64,000 nucleotides of DNA, from positions 1 through 64,000 of the forward strand of contig NZ_CAMGZA010000002.1 of NCBI RefSeq assembly GCF_946151065.1, in the 5' to 3' direction. Below, piece after piece: positions 17,147-26,131 of the stretch; the first letter of the stretch is position 1; each line of letters begins with the position of its first letter. The stretch is from Microbacterium sp. Marseille-Q6965. Lineage in GTDB: Bacteria; Actinomycetota; Actinomycetes; Actinomycetales; Microbacteriaceae. Under the pieces are notes generated by a model, which made no database searches, was not told the DNA's origin, and saw nothing but the letters and a program-made list of their open reading frames with translations. The position numbers and the translations under genes were made by a program.

Positions 17147-17868
17147 TGACCGAGCCCAATCGCGCCGATCTCGGCAAGGACCCGACGCGTGTCAGCCGGA
17201 TGTTCGACCAGGTGGCCGCGCGGTACGACCTGACGAACATCGCGATGACCTTCGGGCTCGACGGGCTGTGGCGTCGGGCGACGACCCGCGCCGTGGCGCC
17301 CGAGCCGGGGGAGCGGATCCTCGACCTCGCCGCCGGCACCTGTCGCTCGTCCGCCTCACTGGCCCGGCGCGGCGCGCACGTGGTCGCCGCCGACTTCTCG
17401 CCCGGCATGCTCGCCGAGGGCCGCCGGCGCTTCGGCGATGTGCGCAACCTCGAGTTCGTGCAGGCCGACGCCACCGACCTGCCCTTCGAGGACGACTCCT
17501 TCGACGCCGTCACGATGTCGTACGGCCTGCGCAACGTGAACCAGCCGCGGCAGGCCCTGGCCGAGCTGCTGCGGGTGACGAAGCCGGGAGGGCGCCTCGT
17601 CATCAACGAGTTCTCCACGCCGCCGAACCCCGTCTTCCGCGAGCTGTACCGCTTCTACAACGACCGGGTGCTGCCGCGGGTGGCGCGCGTGGTGGGCTCG
17701 AACGGCGACGCCTACGACTATCTGAACGAGTCGATCCGGGCCTGGCCCGACCAGCAGACGCTCGCGGGATGGATCCGCGAAGACGGCTGGACCGACGTCG
17801 CGTACCGCAATCTCACGTTCGGCATCGTCGCGCTGCACCGGGCGCGCAAGCCCGCGCCGTCCGCCTGA
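17146..17868 (+). CDS. menG: Demethylmenaquinone methyltransferase
   Basis: A 240-residue UbiE/MenG-family SAM methyltransferase for the last menaquinone step. It has the family opener RVSRMFDQVAARYDLTN, the acidic strand VVAADFSPGML, the DLPFEDDSFDAVTMSYGLRNV signature and GGRLVINEFSTP. Motif I reads DLAAGTCRSS, where a Gly normally follows Gly-Thr, so the SAM loop has a Cys-Arg substitution. The ATG at 17146 overlaps the DUF402 stop; an in-frame GTG at 17143 is an equally good start if the mRNA is leaderless. Confidence 0.92.
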   Translation: MTEPNRADLGKDPTRVSRMFDQVAARYDLTNIAMTFGLDGLWRRATTRAVAPEPGERILDLAAGTCRSSASLARRGAHVVAADFSPGMLAEGRRRFGDVRNLEFVQADATDLPFEDDSFDAVTMSYGLRNVNQPRQALAELLRVTKPGGRLVINEFSTPPNPVFRELYRFYNDRVLPRVARVVGSNGDAYDYLNESIRAWPDQQTLAGWIREDGWTDVAYRNLTFGIVALHRARKPAPSA

Positions 17869-17878
17869 TCGCGGCCGG

Positions 17879-17884
17879 TAGGCT
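17879..17884 (+). promoter_or_regulatory. -10 element TAGGCT, 6 nt before GTG
   Basis: TAGGCT 6 nt before GTG 17891, identical to the menB, DUF4229 and PLDc_N arrangement. Confidence 0.55.
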
Positions 17885-17890
17885 GGCAGG

Positions 17891-18943
17891 GTGACCCAGA
17901 GCCCCAGCGCGGCGGAGCGCTCGCGGATGGCGAGTCGCTTCGGACTGAGCGACCGCATCTTCGCGACCCCGGGCGCTCGGCGGTTGGTCGGGCGGATCGA
18001 GGAGGGGCTCGAGCGGGTCGAGACCGAGCTGTCGCAGGAGCTGCACTCCACCGACGCGCTCGTCGACGCCACCTCGCGGTACCTGTACGAGGCCGGCGGC
18101 AAGCGGGTGCGGCCGATGCTCGCGCTGCTGGCGGCCCAGCTCGGCGACGGCGCGACGACCGAGGTGATCACGGCGGCCAAGGCCCTCGAGCTGACGCACC
18201 TGGGATCGCTCTACCACGACGACGTCATGGACGGCGCCGACCGGCGCCGCGGAGTGGCGAGCGCCCACGAGGTGTGGGGCAACAGCATCGCGATCCTCAC
18301 GGGGGATCTGCTCTTCTCCCGCGCCAGCGTGATGATGGCGCAGCTGGGCAAGCGCGCCATGGAGCTGCAGGCGCAGACCTTCGAGCGCCTCGTGCTCGGT
18401 CAGATGCACGAGACCATCGGCGCCCAGCCGGGGGACGAGCCCGTGGCCTTCTACATCCAGGTGCTCGCCGACAAGACCGGGTCGCTCATCGCCGCCGCCG
18501 CGCAGGCCGGCGCCCTCTTCTCCGGCGCCGATCAGCGCTACCACGAGCCGCTGCGGCAGTTCGGCGAGAAGGTGGGGGTCTCGTTCCAGCTCATGGACGA
18601 CGTCATAGACCTGTCCGCCGACCCCGCCGAGACCGGAAAGGTGCCGGGCACCGATCTGCGTGCCGGCGTGCCGACCATGCCGTACCTGCTGCTCGACGAG
18701 CTGGATCCCGTGCTCAAGTCCCGCATCGACGCGGGCGTGGAGCGGATCGCCGCGGGGGCGGATCCCTCGGTGCTCGACGACGAGATGGCGGCGCTGCGTG
18801 ACCACGAGGCCACCGCCCGCACGCGCGAGCTCGCGGAGGCATGGACGCGTGAGGCGATCGCGTTGCTCGACGCGCTGCCGCGCGGCGGGGTGCGCGAGGC
18901 GCTCACCCGCTTCGCCGAATCGCTCGTCGACCGCAGCAGCTGA
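17891..18943 (+). CDS. Polyprenyl diphosphate synthase
   Basis: A 350-residue trans-isoprenyl diphosphate synthase. The first Asp-rich motif DDVMD is at residues 110-114 and the second DDVID at 236-240. The conserved GGKRVRPML lies at 69-77. The small residues before the first Asp motif (SLYHDDVMD) suit a medium or long chain product. Given its place after menG it most likely makes the menaquinone side chain. The exact chain length cannot be read from sequence. Confidence 0.92.
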   Translation: MTQSPSAAERSRMASRFGLSDRIFATPGARRLVGRIEEGLERVETELSQELHSTDALVDATSRYLYEAGGKRVRPMLALLAAQLGDGATTEVITAAKALELTHLGSLYHDDVMDGADRRRGVASAHEVWGNSIAILTGDLLFSRASVMMAQLGKRAMELQAQTFERLVLGQMHETIGAQPGDEPVAFYIQVLADKTGSLIAAAAQAGALFSGADQRYHEPLRQFGEKVGVSFQLMDDVIDLSADPAETGKVPGTDLRAGVPTMPYLLLDELDPVLKSRIDAGVERIAAGADPSVLDDEMAALRDHEATARTRELAEAWTREAIALLDALPRGGVREALTRFAESLVDRSS

Positions 18944-19021
18944 CCCGCCGCGCGGCATCCGCTCAGGGGCGGGGCGCGAGACTGAGGGGCGGCATCCCAG
19001 GACGTGCAAGGAGAGGAACCC

Positions 19022-20395
19022 ATGACCAAGCTGAGGCTGGCCATCGTCGGCGCCGGACCCGCCGGCATCTACGCCGCGGACATCCTGCTGAAGACCGAGC
19101 GTCGCTTCGATGTCTCGATCGACCTCTTCGAGCACCTCCCCGCTCCGTACGGCCTCGTCCGCTATGGCGTCGCGCCCGATCACCCGCGCATCAAGGGCGT
19201 CATCGGGGCCCTGCGCGAGGTGCTGGACCGCGGCGACATCCGCATCTTCGGCAACGTGCGCTTCGGTGAGGACATCGTCCTCGACGATCTCAAGCGGCAC
19301 TACCACGCCGTGATCTTCGCGACCGGCGCTGTCCGCGACGCCGACCTCGACATCCCGGGCATCGACGCCGAGGGCTCCTTCGGTGCGGCGGACTTCGTCA
19401 GCTGGTTCGACGGGCACCCCGATGTGCCGCGCACGTGGCCGCTCACGGCGTCGAGCGTCGGCGTGATCGGCAACGGCAACGTCGCGCTCGACATCAGCCG
19501 CATGCTCGCCAAGCACGCCGAGGACCTGCTGCCGACCGAGGTGCCGCAGAACGTGTACGAGATTCTCGAGGCCTCGCCCGTCACCGACGTGCACGTCTTC
19601 GGTCGCCGCGGGCCGGCGCAGGTGAAGTTCACGCCGCTCGAGCTGCGCGAGCTCGGCGAGCTGCGCGACGTGGACATGGTCGTGTACGACGAGGACTTCG
19701 ACTACGACGACGCCTCCCGCGCCGCCATCGAGTCGAACAAGCAGGTCAAGGTCATCGACCGCGTGCTGCAGTCGTGGCGCCAGCGCCCGTCGGTCAACAA
19801 CGCCGGCGGCACGGCGTCGCGGCGCCTGCACCTGCACTTCTGGGCCCGCCCCGTCGAGGTGCGCACCGACGCGCAGGGTCGCGTGGCGGCGCTCGTGTAC
19901 GAGCGCACCCGTCCCGACGGCTCGGGTGGTGTGGAGGGCACGGGCGAGATGCGCGAGGTGCCGATCGGGCAGCTCTACCGGGCCGTGGGGTACTTCGGGT
20001 CGCCGCTTCCCGGCGTGCCGTTCGACGAGCGCCACGGCGTCATCCCGAACCACGAGGGTCAGGTGCTCGCGGCCGACTCGAACGAGCGCATCCCCGGCAT
20101 GTACGCCACCGGCTGGATCAAGCGCGGCCCCGTCGGTCTCATCGGACACACCAAGTCGGACGCGATGGAGACGATCCAGCACCTCGTCAACGATCAGGGA
20201 TCGTGGTGGCAGCCGGAGGACCCCTCGGAGGAGGCCATTCCCGCGCTGCTGGCCGAGCGCGGCGTGGCGTGGACGGATCTCGACGGCTGGCACCGGCTCG
20301 ACGAGCACGAGATGGCGCTGGGGCAGCCGCAGGGCCGGGCCCGCGTCAAGGTGGTTCCGCGCGACGAGATGGTCCGCATCTCGCGCGGCGAGTAA
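19022..20395 (+). CDS. FprA-like NADPH-ferredoxin reductase
   Basis: A 457-residue FAD- and NADP-binding oxidoreductase of the adrenodoxin-reductase/FprA type. The FAD-binding GAGPAG is at 10-15, followed by YGLVRYGVAPDHPRIKGV, the NADP-binding IGNGNVALDISRML and the C-terminal ATGWIKRGPVGLIGHTKSDA signature. Length matches mycobacterial FprA. It would move electrons between NADPH and a ferredoxin. Unlike many neighbours it has a strong ribosome-binding site (AAGGAGAGG before ATG 19022). It is probably monocistronic. Confidence 0.92.
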   Translation: MTKLRLAIVGAGPAGIYAADILLKTERRFDVSIDLFEHLPAPYGLVRYGVAPDHPRIKGVIGALREVLDRGDIRIFGNVRFGEDIVLDDLKRHYHAVIFATGAVRDADLDIPGIDAEGSFGAADFVSWFDGHPDVPRTWPLTASSVGVIGNGNVALDISRMLAKHAEDLLPTEVPQNVYEILEASPVTDVHVFGRRGPAQVKFTPLELRELGELRDVDMVVYDEDFDYDDASRAAIESNKQVKVIDRVLQSWRQRPSVNNAGGTASRRLHLHFWARPVEVRTDAQGRVAALVYERTRPDGSGGVEGTGEMREVPIGQLYRAVGYFGSPLPGVPFDERHGVIPNHEGQVLAADSNERIPGMYATGWIKRGPVGLIGHTKSDAMETIQHLVNDQGSWWQPEDPSEEAIPALLAERGVAWTDLDGWHRLDEHEMALGQPQGRARVKVVPRDEMVRISRGE

Positions 20396-20497
20396 CGGTC
20401 GCGGGCGGCGTACCCTGGATTTCTCCGGCGGCGCCCTGCCGCGCGAGCGACGGTGTGTTTCTGCGGCGATGGCCGCGAGCGGTGTGAAGGCGGTGGC

Positions 20498-22057
20498 GTG
20501 AACCTCCGGGAGCTGCTGGCGCGCACCGAACTGGGGCTGTCGGTCATCGCCGGCGAGCCCGCGTCGCTCGCCCGCGAGGTGCGGCGAGGCTACATCACCG
20601 ATCTGCCCGACCCGTCCCGCTTCGTCGAGGCGGGCGATGTGGTGCTCTCCAGCGGGCTGTGGACGGCGCGCCCCGGCGGTGCCGAGCGGTTCGTGCACGC
20701 GCTGTCGTCGCGATCGGTCACGGCGCTCGTGCTGGGCACGCTCGAGATCGGTGTTGTGCCGTCCGAGGTGATCGAGCTGTGCCGCGCGCAGGACGTGCCG
20801 CTGCTGACGATCGCCGGCGGGGTGTCGTTCCGCGAGGTGGCGGACGCGGTCGCCGCCGCCCAGCCCGACTCGCCGCTCCGGCAGGCATCGGAGGGTGCGC
20901 GCTTCCGCCAACGGCTCTCCGAGGTGCTCGCGGGCGGCGGCGGGATGGAGGCGCTGCTGCGGCTCGCCGCCGACACGCTGCAGGCCCCGTGCTGGGTCGT
21001 CGACGACCGCGGCAAGGCGGTGGCCGGCGAGGCGCCGGCGGAGGCCCGCGGCGCGCTCTGGAACCGCACGGTGGTGGACGGCTTCGACCGTCACGAGGCG
21101 GAGCTCGACGGCGTCGTGCGAACCGGTCTGCGGATCGGCGACGACCCGGCGGCAGGCATGCTCGGGGTCGACACGGCCGTTCCGGCGGGCGACGACGCGA
21201 TCGCGATCGAGATCGAGACCCTCCGGGCTGCGCTGCGAGTGGAGCTCGAGCTCGGCCGACGCTGGCGCCGCGCCCGCATCGAGCACACGAGCGAACTCGT
21301 GCGGCAGGTCCGCGGGCACGAGGCCTCGCCCGGCGTGATCTCGGCCCACCTGCGCCTGAACGGTCTCGATCCGCAGGCCGCGACGGTGGCGATCGCGGCG
21401 CGCGCCGACGATCCGCGGTTCCCGCTCGATGCGATTGCGGCGATCGTCGAGGACGAGGCGGTGCGCGCCGGGCACCGCGTGCTCGCGGCCCACGTGGACG
21501 GCGCCGCGCTGCTGCTCGTCAACGGCGACGTGCCCGAATCGTGGGCGGCGTCGCTCACGGAGCTGTCCGGCGACGACGTGAGCGCGCGCCTCGCCGGGCG
21601 CGTCCTCACGCTCGGCGCGGCCGATGCCATCCAGGGCGTGAGCCGGCTGGGTTCGGCCATCCAGACCGCGCTGGCGCGGCTGGAGAGCGCCCAGGCCTCG
21701 GAGGGAGCGGCGGTCGTCGTGGCCACGGCGGTGCACGTGCGCAGTCACCGCGAGCTGCTGCGCCTGCTGGGCGACGGCGCGCGGCGCGGCTTCGCCCAGG
21801 AGGTGCTCGAGCCCGTGATCGAGTACGACCGCCGGCACGGTGCGGAGCTGCTGCCGACGCTTCGCGCGTTCCTGGACGGCGACGGGGCCTGGCAGGAGAC
21901 CGCGCGGGCGCTGCACCTGCACACCAACACCCTGCGGTATCGGATGGCACGGATCAAGGAGCTCACCGGCAAGGACGTCGCCAAGCTGGGCGAGCGGGTC
22001 GACCTGTTCCTCGCGCTGTCGTGCCTGGACGAGCAGGAGCCGCCGGCCGCGCTCTGA
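20498..22057 (+). CDS. PucR-family transcriptional regulator
   Basis: A 519-residue regulator. The N-terminal part (about 1-120, LRELLARTELGLSVIAG and VVLSSGLW) is a PucR purine-catabolism type sensor. A middle GGDEF-like/GAF-like region follows. The C-terminus has the PucR helix-turn-helix, ETARALHLHTNTLRYRMARIKELTG. Such proteins often activate purine or amino-acid breakdown genes. It is convergent with the adenine deaminase-type gene. GTG 20498 is chosen because it has GAAGG 7 nt upstream and homology starts there. Confidence 0.87.
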   Translation: MNLRELLARTELGLSVIAGEPASLAREVRRGYITDLPDPSRFVEAGDVVLSSGLWTARPGGAERFVHALSSRSVTALVLGTLEIGVVPSEVIELCRAQDVPLLTIAGGVSFREVADAVAAAQPDSPLRQASEGARFRQRLSEVLAGGGGMEALLRLAADTLQAPCWVVDDRGKAVAGEAPAEARGALWNRTVVDGFDRHEAELDGVVRTGLRIGDDPAAGMLGVDTAVPAGDDAIAIEIETLRAALRVELELGRRWRRARIEHTSELVRQVRGHEASPGVISAHLRLNGLDPQAATVAIAARADDPRFPLDAIAAIVEDEAVRAGHRVLAAHVDGAALLLVNGDVPESWAASLTELSGDDVSARLAGRVLTLGAADAIQGVSRLGSAIQTALARLESAQASEGAAVVVATAVHVRSHRELLRLLGDGARRGFAQEVLEPVIEYDRRHGAELLPTLRAFLDGDGAWQETARALHLHTNTLRYRMARIKELTGKDVAKLGERVDLFLALSCLDEQEPPAAL

Positions 22058-22069
22058 GGCCGTGCGCCG

Positions 22070-23092
22070 CTACCGCGCGCTGGCGGGGGCGAGCAGCTCG
22101 ATGCCCCGTGCCGCGCCGTACGCTCTGACCTCGTCGAGCAGGCGCGCCTTGGCGTCGCCGTCGAGGAAGGACGACATCACGGCGTTCGCCGCGAGGCGAC
22201 CCGCCGTCGCTTCCGAGACCACGCCGGCCGACCGCAGCGCGGCGACGTTGTCGTCGACGTAGCCGCCGAAGTAGGCGGGGTCGTCGCTGTGCACCGAGAC
22301 GAGCAGACCCTCGTCGAGCATCACGGGCAGCGGATGCTCCGCCAGGTCGGCGGAGGCCGTGCGCAGGGCGACATTCGAGAGCGGACAGACGGTCAGGGGG
22401 ATCTGTCGATGGCGCAGCACGGCCATCAGCTCGGCATCCTCCAGGGCGCGGTTGCCGTGATCGATGCGTTCGACCCCTAGCACGTCCAACGCCTCCCACA
22501 CGTAGTCGGGGCCGCCCTCCTCGCCCGCGTGCGCGACGCGGTGCAGGCCCTCCGCCGCGGCGATCTCGAAGGCCTCGCGGAAGAGCGACGGCGGAAATCC
22601 CACCTCGCTGGAGTCGAGGCCCACACCGATGAAGTGCTCGCGCAGCGGCAGCGCCTCCCGGAGCGTCGCGACGGCGGCGTCCCCGCCGAGGTGGCGCAGG
22701 AAGCACAGGATCAACGCGCCGTCGATCCCGTACAGCTCCCGCGCCTGCTCGATGCCGCGCGACAGCCCCCGCACGACGGTGCCCATCGCGACCCCCCGCG
22801 AGGTGTGACTCTGCGGGTCGAAGAAGATCTCGGCTCGTCGCACGCCCGCCGTCGCGGCGCGCTGGAGGTAGGCGAGGGCGAGATCGGCGAAGTCGCGCTC
22901 GTGAACGAGGACCGCGAGGTTGTCGTAGTAGACGTCGAGGAAGTCCTGCAGGCAGGAGAACTCATAGCGCGCGCGCAGCACGGCCGCGTCGTGCGACGGC
23001 AGGGCGATGTCGTTGCGCTGTGCGAGGGTCAGCAGCAGGGGCACCTCGAGGGTGCCCTCGATGTGCACGTGCAGTTCGGCGGTGGGCCACAT
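22070..23092 (-). CDS. Adenine deaminase, ADA-like family
   Basis: A 340-residue member of the adenosine/adenine deaminase superfamily. Metal ligands His8 and His10 (ELHVHIEG), His188 (VAHAGEE) and Asp270 are visible. The segments LDSSEVGFPP (160-168) and HSDDPAYFGGY (268-278) match the adenine deaminase branch (yeast Aah1, Pseudomonas PA0148) better than true adenosine deaminases, which usually have a GDE motif there. The likely reaction is adenine to hypoxanthine. It has a strong ribosome-binding site (AAGGAG) and is convergent with PucR. Confidence 0.83.
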   Translation of the reverse strand: MWPTAELHVHIEGTLEVPLLLTLAQRNDIALPSHDAAVLRARYEFSCLQDFLDVYYDNLAVLVHERDFADLALAYLQRAATAGVRRAEIFFDPQSHTSRGVAMGTVVRGLSRGIEQARELYGIDGALILCFLRHLGGDAAVATLREALPLREHFIGVGLDSSEVGFPPSLFREAFEIAAAEGLHRVAHAGEEGGPDYVWEALDVLGVERIDHGNRALEDAELMAVLRHRQIPLTVCPLSNVALRTASADLAEHPLPVMLDEGLLVSVHSDDPAYFGGYVDDNVAALRSAGVVSEATAGRLAANAVMSSFLDGDAKARLLDEVRAYGAARGIELLAPASAR

Positions 23093-23185
23093 GCCGTCTC
23101 CTTGTGGGCTGGACGCGGTGTGCCCGCGAGGGGGGGGGGCGGGCCGATCGGGTCACACACCGCCACACCCAGGAAAGCACCGCCG

Positions 23186-23360
23186 CCGAGGCGGGAGCAT
23201 CGTGCGAAACGCCAACGTCGCCCGCTCCGCCGGGCGCCGGCCTCGGAGCATCCGCCAATCCCGTCGGGGGGCGAAAGCCGCGCGAAACATCCCGGCAACA
23301 ACCTGCACGGATCGACAAAGCCCGACGGGATGGGAGGGGTGCGACTTCGGCAGATCGCAC
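23186..23360 (+). ncRNA. Candidate structured leader RNA of the D-amino-acid operon
   Basis: The gene-free stretch 23093-23469 holds several strong stems: CCGAGGC 23186-23192 with GCCTCGG 23240-23246; a 14-position stem with one mismatch, 23255-23268 with 23321-23334; inside it GGC-GAAA-GCC, a GNRA-type tetraloop hairpin at about 23270-23279; and GTGCGA 23339-23344 with TCGCAC 23355-23360. The array ends about 110 nt before the binding-protein gene. It resembles a riboswitch or regulatory leader but I cannot match a known class. No TPP, SAM or guanidine core was convincingly found. Confidence 0.4.
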
Positions 23361-23469
23361 ATGGCGCCCGCGGCGGGGGGAGAACTTGGATGGAAGCAGC
23401 ACCCCTCTCATCGCAGCGGTGTGGACGGCGACCCGACGCCCGCACCCGGAAGTAAGGACGACACCCGAC

Positions 23470-24522
23470 GTGACCTCCCTCACCCGCTCGCCTCGCGGTG
23501 CGCGCCGGCTCGGCGCCGTCGCGCTCGCCGCCGCGCTGGCCGCCGCCCTCAGCGGATGCGCGGCCGACGCCGCGACGTCCGGTTCCGACGCCGACGGATT
23601 CGGCACCGCCGAGATCCAGCTGTCGTGGCTGAAGAACCAGCAGTTCGCCGGCACCTACTTCGCCGACGCCGACGGCTTCTTCACCGACGCCGGCTTCGAC
23701 TCCGTCACGCTCACGGCCGGTGGCTCGGGCGCGACCAGCGCGGAGGCGGCCGTCACGACCGGCAAGGCGCTCATCGGCATCAGCGCGCCGCTCATCACCG
23801 CTCCGGCGATCGCCCAGGGCGCGGAGGCGAAGATCGTCGGCACGCTGTACCAGCGCAACCCGTTCTCGGTCGTCTCCTCGGCTGACGCCCCGCTCACCTC
23901 GGCCGCCGACCTCGTCGGCAAGACGATCGCGGTCAGCGACTCCAACACGCTCGTCTGGGGCGCGTTCCTCGCCGCGAACGACCTCAGCGACGCCGACGTG
24001 ACCACGGTGCCGCTGTCGGACACGAGCATGCTCACCACGGGTCAGGTCGACGGCTACCTGGGCTACACCACCTCGGGAGCGGCGGCGCTGACGACGTCGG
24101 GCTTCCCGGCCGTCGAGTTCCTGCTCGCCGACGAGGGCCTGCCGATGCTCGGCGAGTCGCTGATCGCGTCCCAGGACGCCATCGACAACGACCGCGAGCG
24201 CGTCGTGGCGCTGCTGACGGCCCTCGTGCGCGGCTGGAACGCGGCGCTCGAGGACCCCGAGCGCGCGGTGGAGCTGACCGTGGACGTGTACGGGGCCGAC
24301 CAGGAGTACGACCCGGCGGCGATCGCGCTGGCGGTGGAGGCGCAGACGCCCCTGATCGTGACGGACGAGACCGAGCAGAACGGGATCCTCACCATCAGCG
24401 AGGAGCTGCAGCAGGCGACCGTCGACTCGCTCGCGCTGGCCGACATCGACATCGCCGCCGACGACCTCTTCGACCTGTCGCTCCTGGAGGACGTGTACGA
24501 GGAGAACCCGGACCTGCGATGA
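23470..24522 (+). CDS. NMT1/SsuA-type ABC substrate-binding lipoprotein
   Basis: A 350-residue binding protein with a signal peptide and lipobox LSGC at about residue 34. The start of the mature fold, [23 protein letters not shown], is typical of the NMT1/ThiY/SsuA group, which binds small N- or S-containing organics such as pyrimidines, taurine and sulfonates. The ligand is not known. The GTG start has AAGGA upstream. The stop overlaps the ATPase start by 4 nt (ATGA), as do all the next junctions, so this is the first gene of a tightly coupled operon. Confidence 0.87.
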   Translation: MTSLTRSPRGARRLGAVALAAALAAALSGCAADAATSGSDADGFGTAEIQLSWLKNQQFAGTYFADADGFFTDAGFDSVTLTAGGSGATSAEAAVTTGKALIGISAPLITAPAIAQGAEAKIVGTLYQRNPFSVVSSADAPLTSAADLVGKTIAVSDSNTLVWGAFLAANDLSDADVTTVPLSDTSMLTTGQVDGYLGYTTSGAAALTTSGFPAVEFLLADEGLPMLGESLIASQDAIDNDRERVVALLTALVRGWNAALEDPERAVELTVDVYGADQEYDPAAIALAVEAQTPLIVTDETEQNGILTISEELQQATVDSLALADIDIAADDLFDLSLLEDVYEENPDLR

Positions 24523-25325
24523 GTGACCTCCGCATCCAGGCCGATGCCGCCGCCACGGGCGACGGCATCGGCCTCTCCGGCCTCTCCAAGCAGTTCCGCT
24601 CGGGACGTTCGCCGGTCCAGGCGCTCGCGAGCGTCGACCTCGCGACCCCGCGCGGATCGTTCGTCTCGCTGCTGGGGCCCTCGGGCTGCGGCAAGTCCAC
24701 GGTGCTGCGCATCCTCGCGGGCCTCGAGACGCCCACGACCGGCACCGTCTCCGTCAACGGCGCGGCCGTGCAGCCGGGCACCGCCGCCTCCGGCATGGGG
24801 ATCGCGTTCCAGGACTCTGCACTGCTGCCATGGCGTTCGGTGCGCAAGAACGTGCGCCTGCCGCTCGAGATCCTCGGCCGCCGGGACGACGCCGTCATCG
24901 ACGAGCTCATCGAGCTCGTCGGTCTCAGCGGCTTCGAGAACGCCCGCCCCGCGCAGCTGTCGGGCGGCATGCGGCAGCGCGTCTCGATCGCGCGCGCCCT
25001 CGCCGTGCGGCCGGACTTCCTGCTGCTCGACGAGCCCTTCGGTGCGCTCGACGACATGACCAGGCAGCGGCTCAACCTGGAGCTGCAGCGCATCTGGACC
25101 GAGCGCCCGGCCACGACCCTCATGGTCACGCACGGCATCTCGGAGGCCGTGCTGCTGTCGGACACGGTGGCCGTGATGTCGGCCCGCCCCGGCCGCATCC
25201 TCGAGCTCGTGCCGATCCCCTTCGAGCGCCCCCGCACGATGGAGATGATGCGCACGCCGGAGTTCCACGAGATCGTCGACCACCTCTCCGGGCTGCTGTT
25301 CGGCGCGGAGGCGGACGCGCGATGA
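24519..25325 (+). CDS. ABC transporter ATP-binding protein (SsuB/TauB/ThiZ type)
   Basis: A 268-residue ATPase. Walker [10 protein letters not shown] is at residues 53-61, the signature is [10 protein letters not shown], and Walker B with the catalytic Glu is [12 protein letters not shown]. The H-loop His is in [10 protein letters not shown]. It energises the importer formed by the two permeases that follow. Its start overlaps the previous gene by 4 nt and its end overlaps the first permease by 4 nt. Confidence 0.93.
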   Translation: MSDLRIQADAAATGDGIGLSGLSKQFRSGRSPVQALASVDLATPRGSFVSLLGPSGCGKSTVLRILAGLETPTTGTVSVNGAAVQPGTAASGMGIAFQDSALLPWRSVRKNVRLPLEILGRRDDAVIDELIELVGLSGFENARPAQLSGGMRQRVSIARALAVRPDFLLLDEPFGALDDMTRQRLNLELQRIWTERPATTLMVTHGISEAVLLSDTVAVMSARPGRILELVPIPFERPRTMEMMRTPEFHEIVDHLSGLLFGAEADAR

Positions 25326-26131
25326 GCGCACCGGCCTCGCTGCCCGGCGGCGCACCCGCCATCGCGCGACTGCGCCAGGCCCTCGCGCACCCGTGGGTCG
25401 GGGGTGCCGTCGGCATCGCGCTGCTCCTGGCGGTCTGGACCGCGGTCACCGTGACGCTCGACAACAGCTCCTTCCCGACGCCGGCCCAGGTGGCCGCCTC
25501 CGTCGTCCGGGACGGTTGGGCCTTCTACTCCGCCAACCTGTCGGCCTCGCTCGGCCGCGCGGGTCAAGGCTACATCTGGGGCAATCTGGTCGCCCTCGCG
25601 GCCGCGGCCCTCGTCATGCTCGTGCCGCGGATCGAGGAGGTCGTCACCCAGCTGGGCGTCATCTCGAACTGCCTGCCGATCATCGCGGTCGGCCCGATCA
25701 TCATGGCGATCTTCGGGGGGCGGGCCTCCGCGATCTTCCTCTCGGCTCTGCTGGTGTTCTTCACCACGCTCGTGGGCGCGCTCCTCGGGCTGAAGGCGGC
25801 CTCCGCCTCGGCGCTGGACCTCGTGCGCGCGTACGGCGGCGGGCGATGGGCGCAGATCCGCAAGGTGCGGCTGATGGCCGCGCTGCCCGCGCTGTTCACG
25901 GCGCTGCAGGTCGCGATCCCGGGCGCCCTGCTCGGGGCGATCGTGGGCGAGTACCTGGGCGGCATCGATCAGGGCATCGGCGTGGCGCTCAACGCGGCGC
26001 AGCGCCAGATCATGCCCGATCGCGTGTGGGCGCTGTCCATCATCGCCGGGCTCATCTCGTTGGCGGGATACGGACTGGTCGCGCTCGTCGGCCGGCTCCT
26101 CACGCCCTGGGCGAAGGAGCGTCGCTCGTGA
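25322..26131 (+). CDS. ABC transporter permease 1 (BPD-type, SsuC-like)
   Basis: A 269-residue inner-membrane permease with about six hydrophobic segments. The EAA-like coupling motif is [24 protein letters not shown]. It belongs to the two-permease SsuC/ThiX-type importers. It overlaps both neighbours by 4 nt. It probably forms a heterodimer with permease 2. Confidence 0.9.
   Translation: MSAPASLPGGAPAIARLRQALAHPWVGGAVGIALLLAVWTAVTVTLDNSSFPTPAQVAASVVRDGWAFYSANLSASLGRAGQGYIWGNLVALAAAALVMLVPRIEEVVTQLGVISNCLPIIAVGPIIMAIFGGRASAIFLSALLVFFTTLVGALLGLKAASASALDLVRAYGGGRWAQIRKVRLMAALPALFTALQVAIPGALLGAIVGEYLGGIDQGIGVALNAAQRQIMPDRVWALSIIAGLISLAGYGLVALVGRLLTPWAKERRS

Noticed and set aside
17813..21922. 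A 1369-codon open frame on the minus strand
   Set aside because: It lies opposite polyprenyl synthase, fprA and pucR and is an Arg/Ala/His-rich shadow frame typical of high-GC DNA; no domain is seen.
23300..23335. Possible guanidine-I (ykkC) riboswitch 3' part, because ACGG and ACAAAGCCCG occur in order
   Set aside because: The conserved 5' part of that riboswitch is not found upstream and the match is short; treated as an unassigned structured leader.
23093..23469. TPP riboswitch before an NMT1/ThiY-type binding protein
   Set aside because: Neither the CTGAGA nor the CTGATCTGGATAAT-like core is present.
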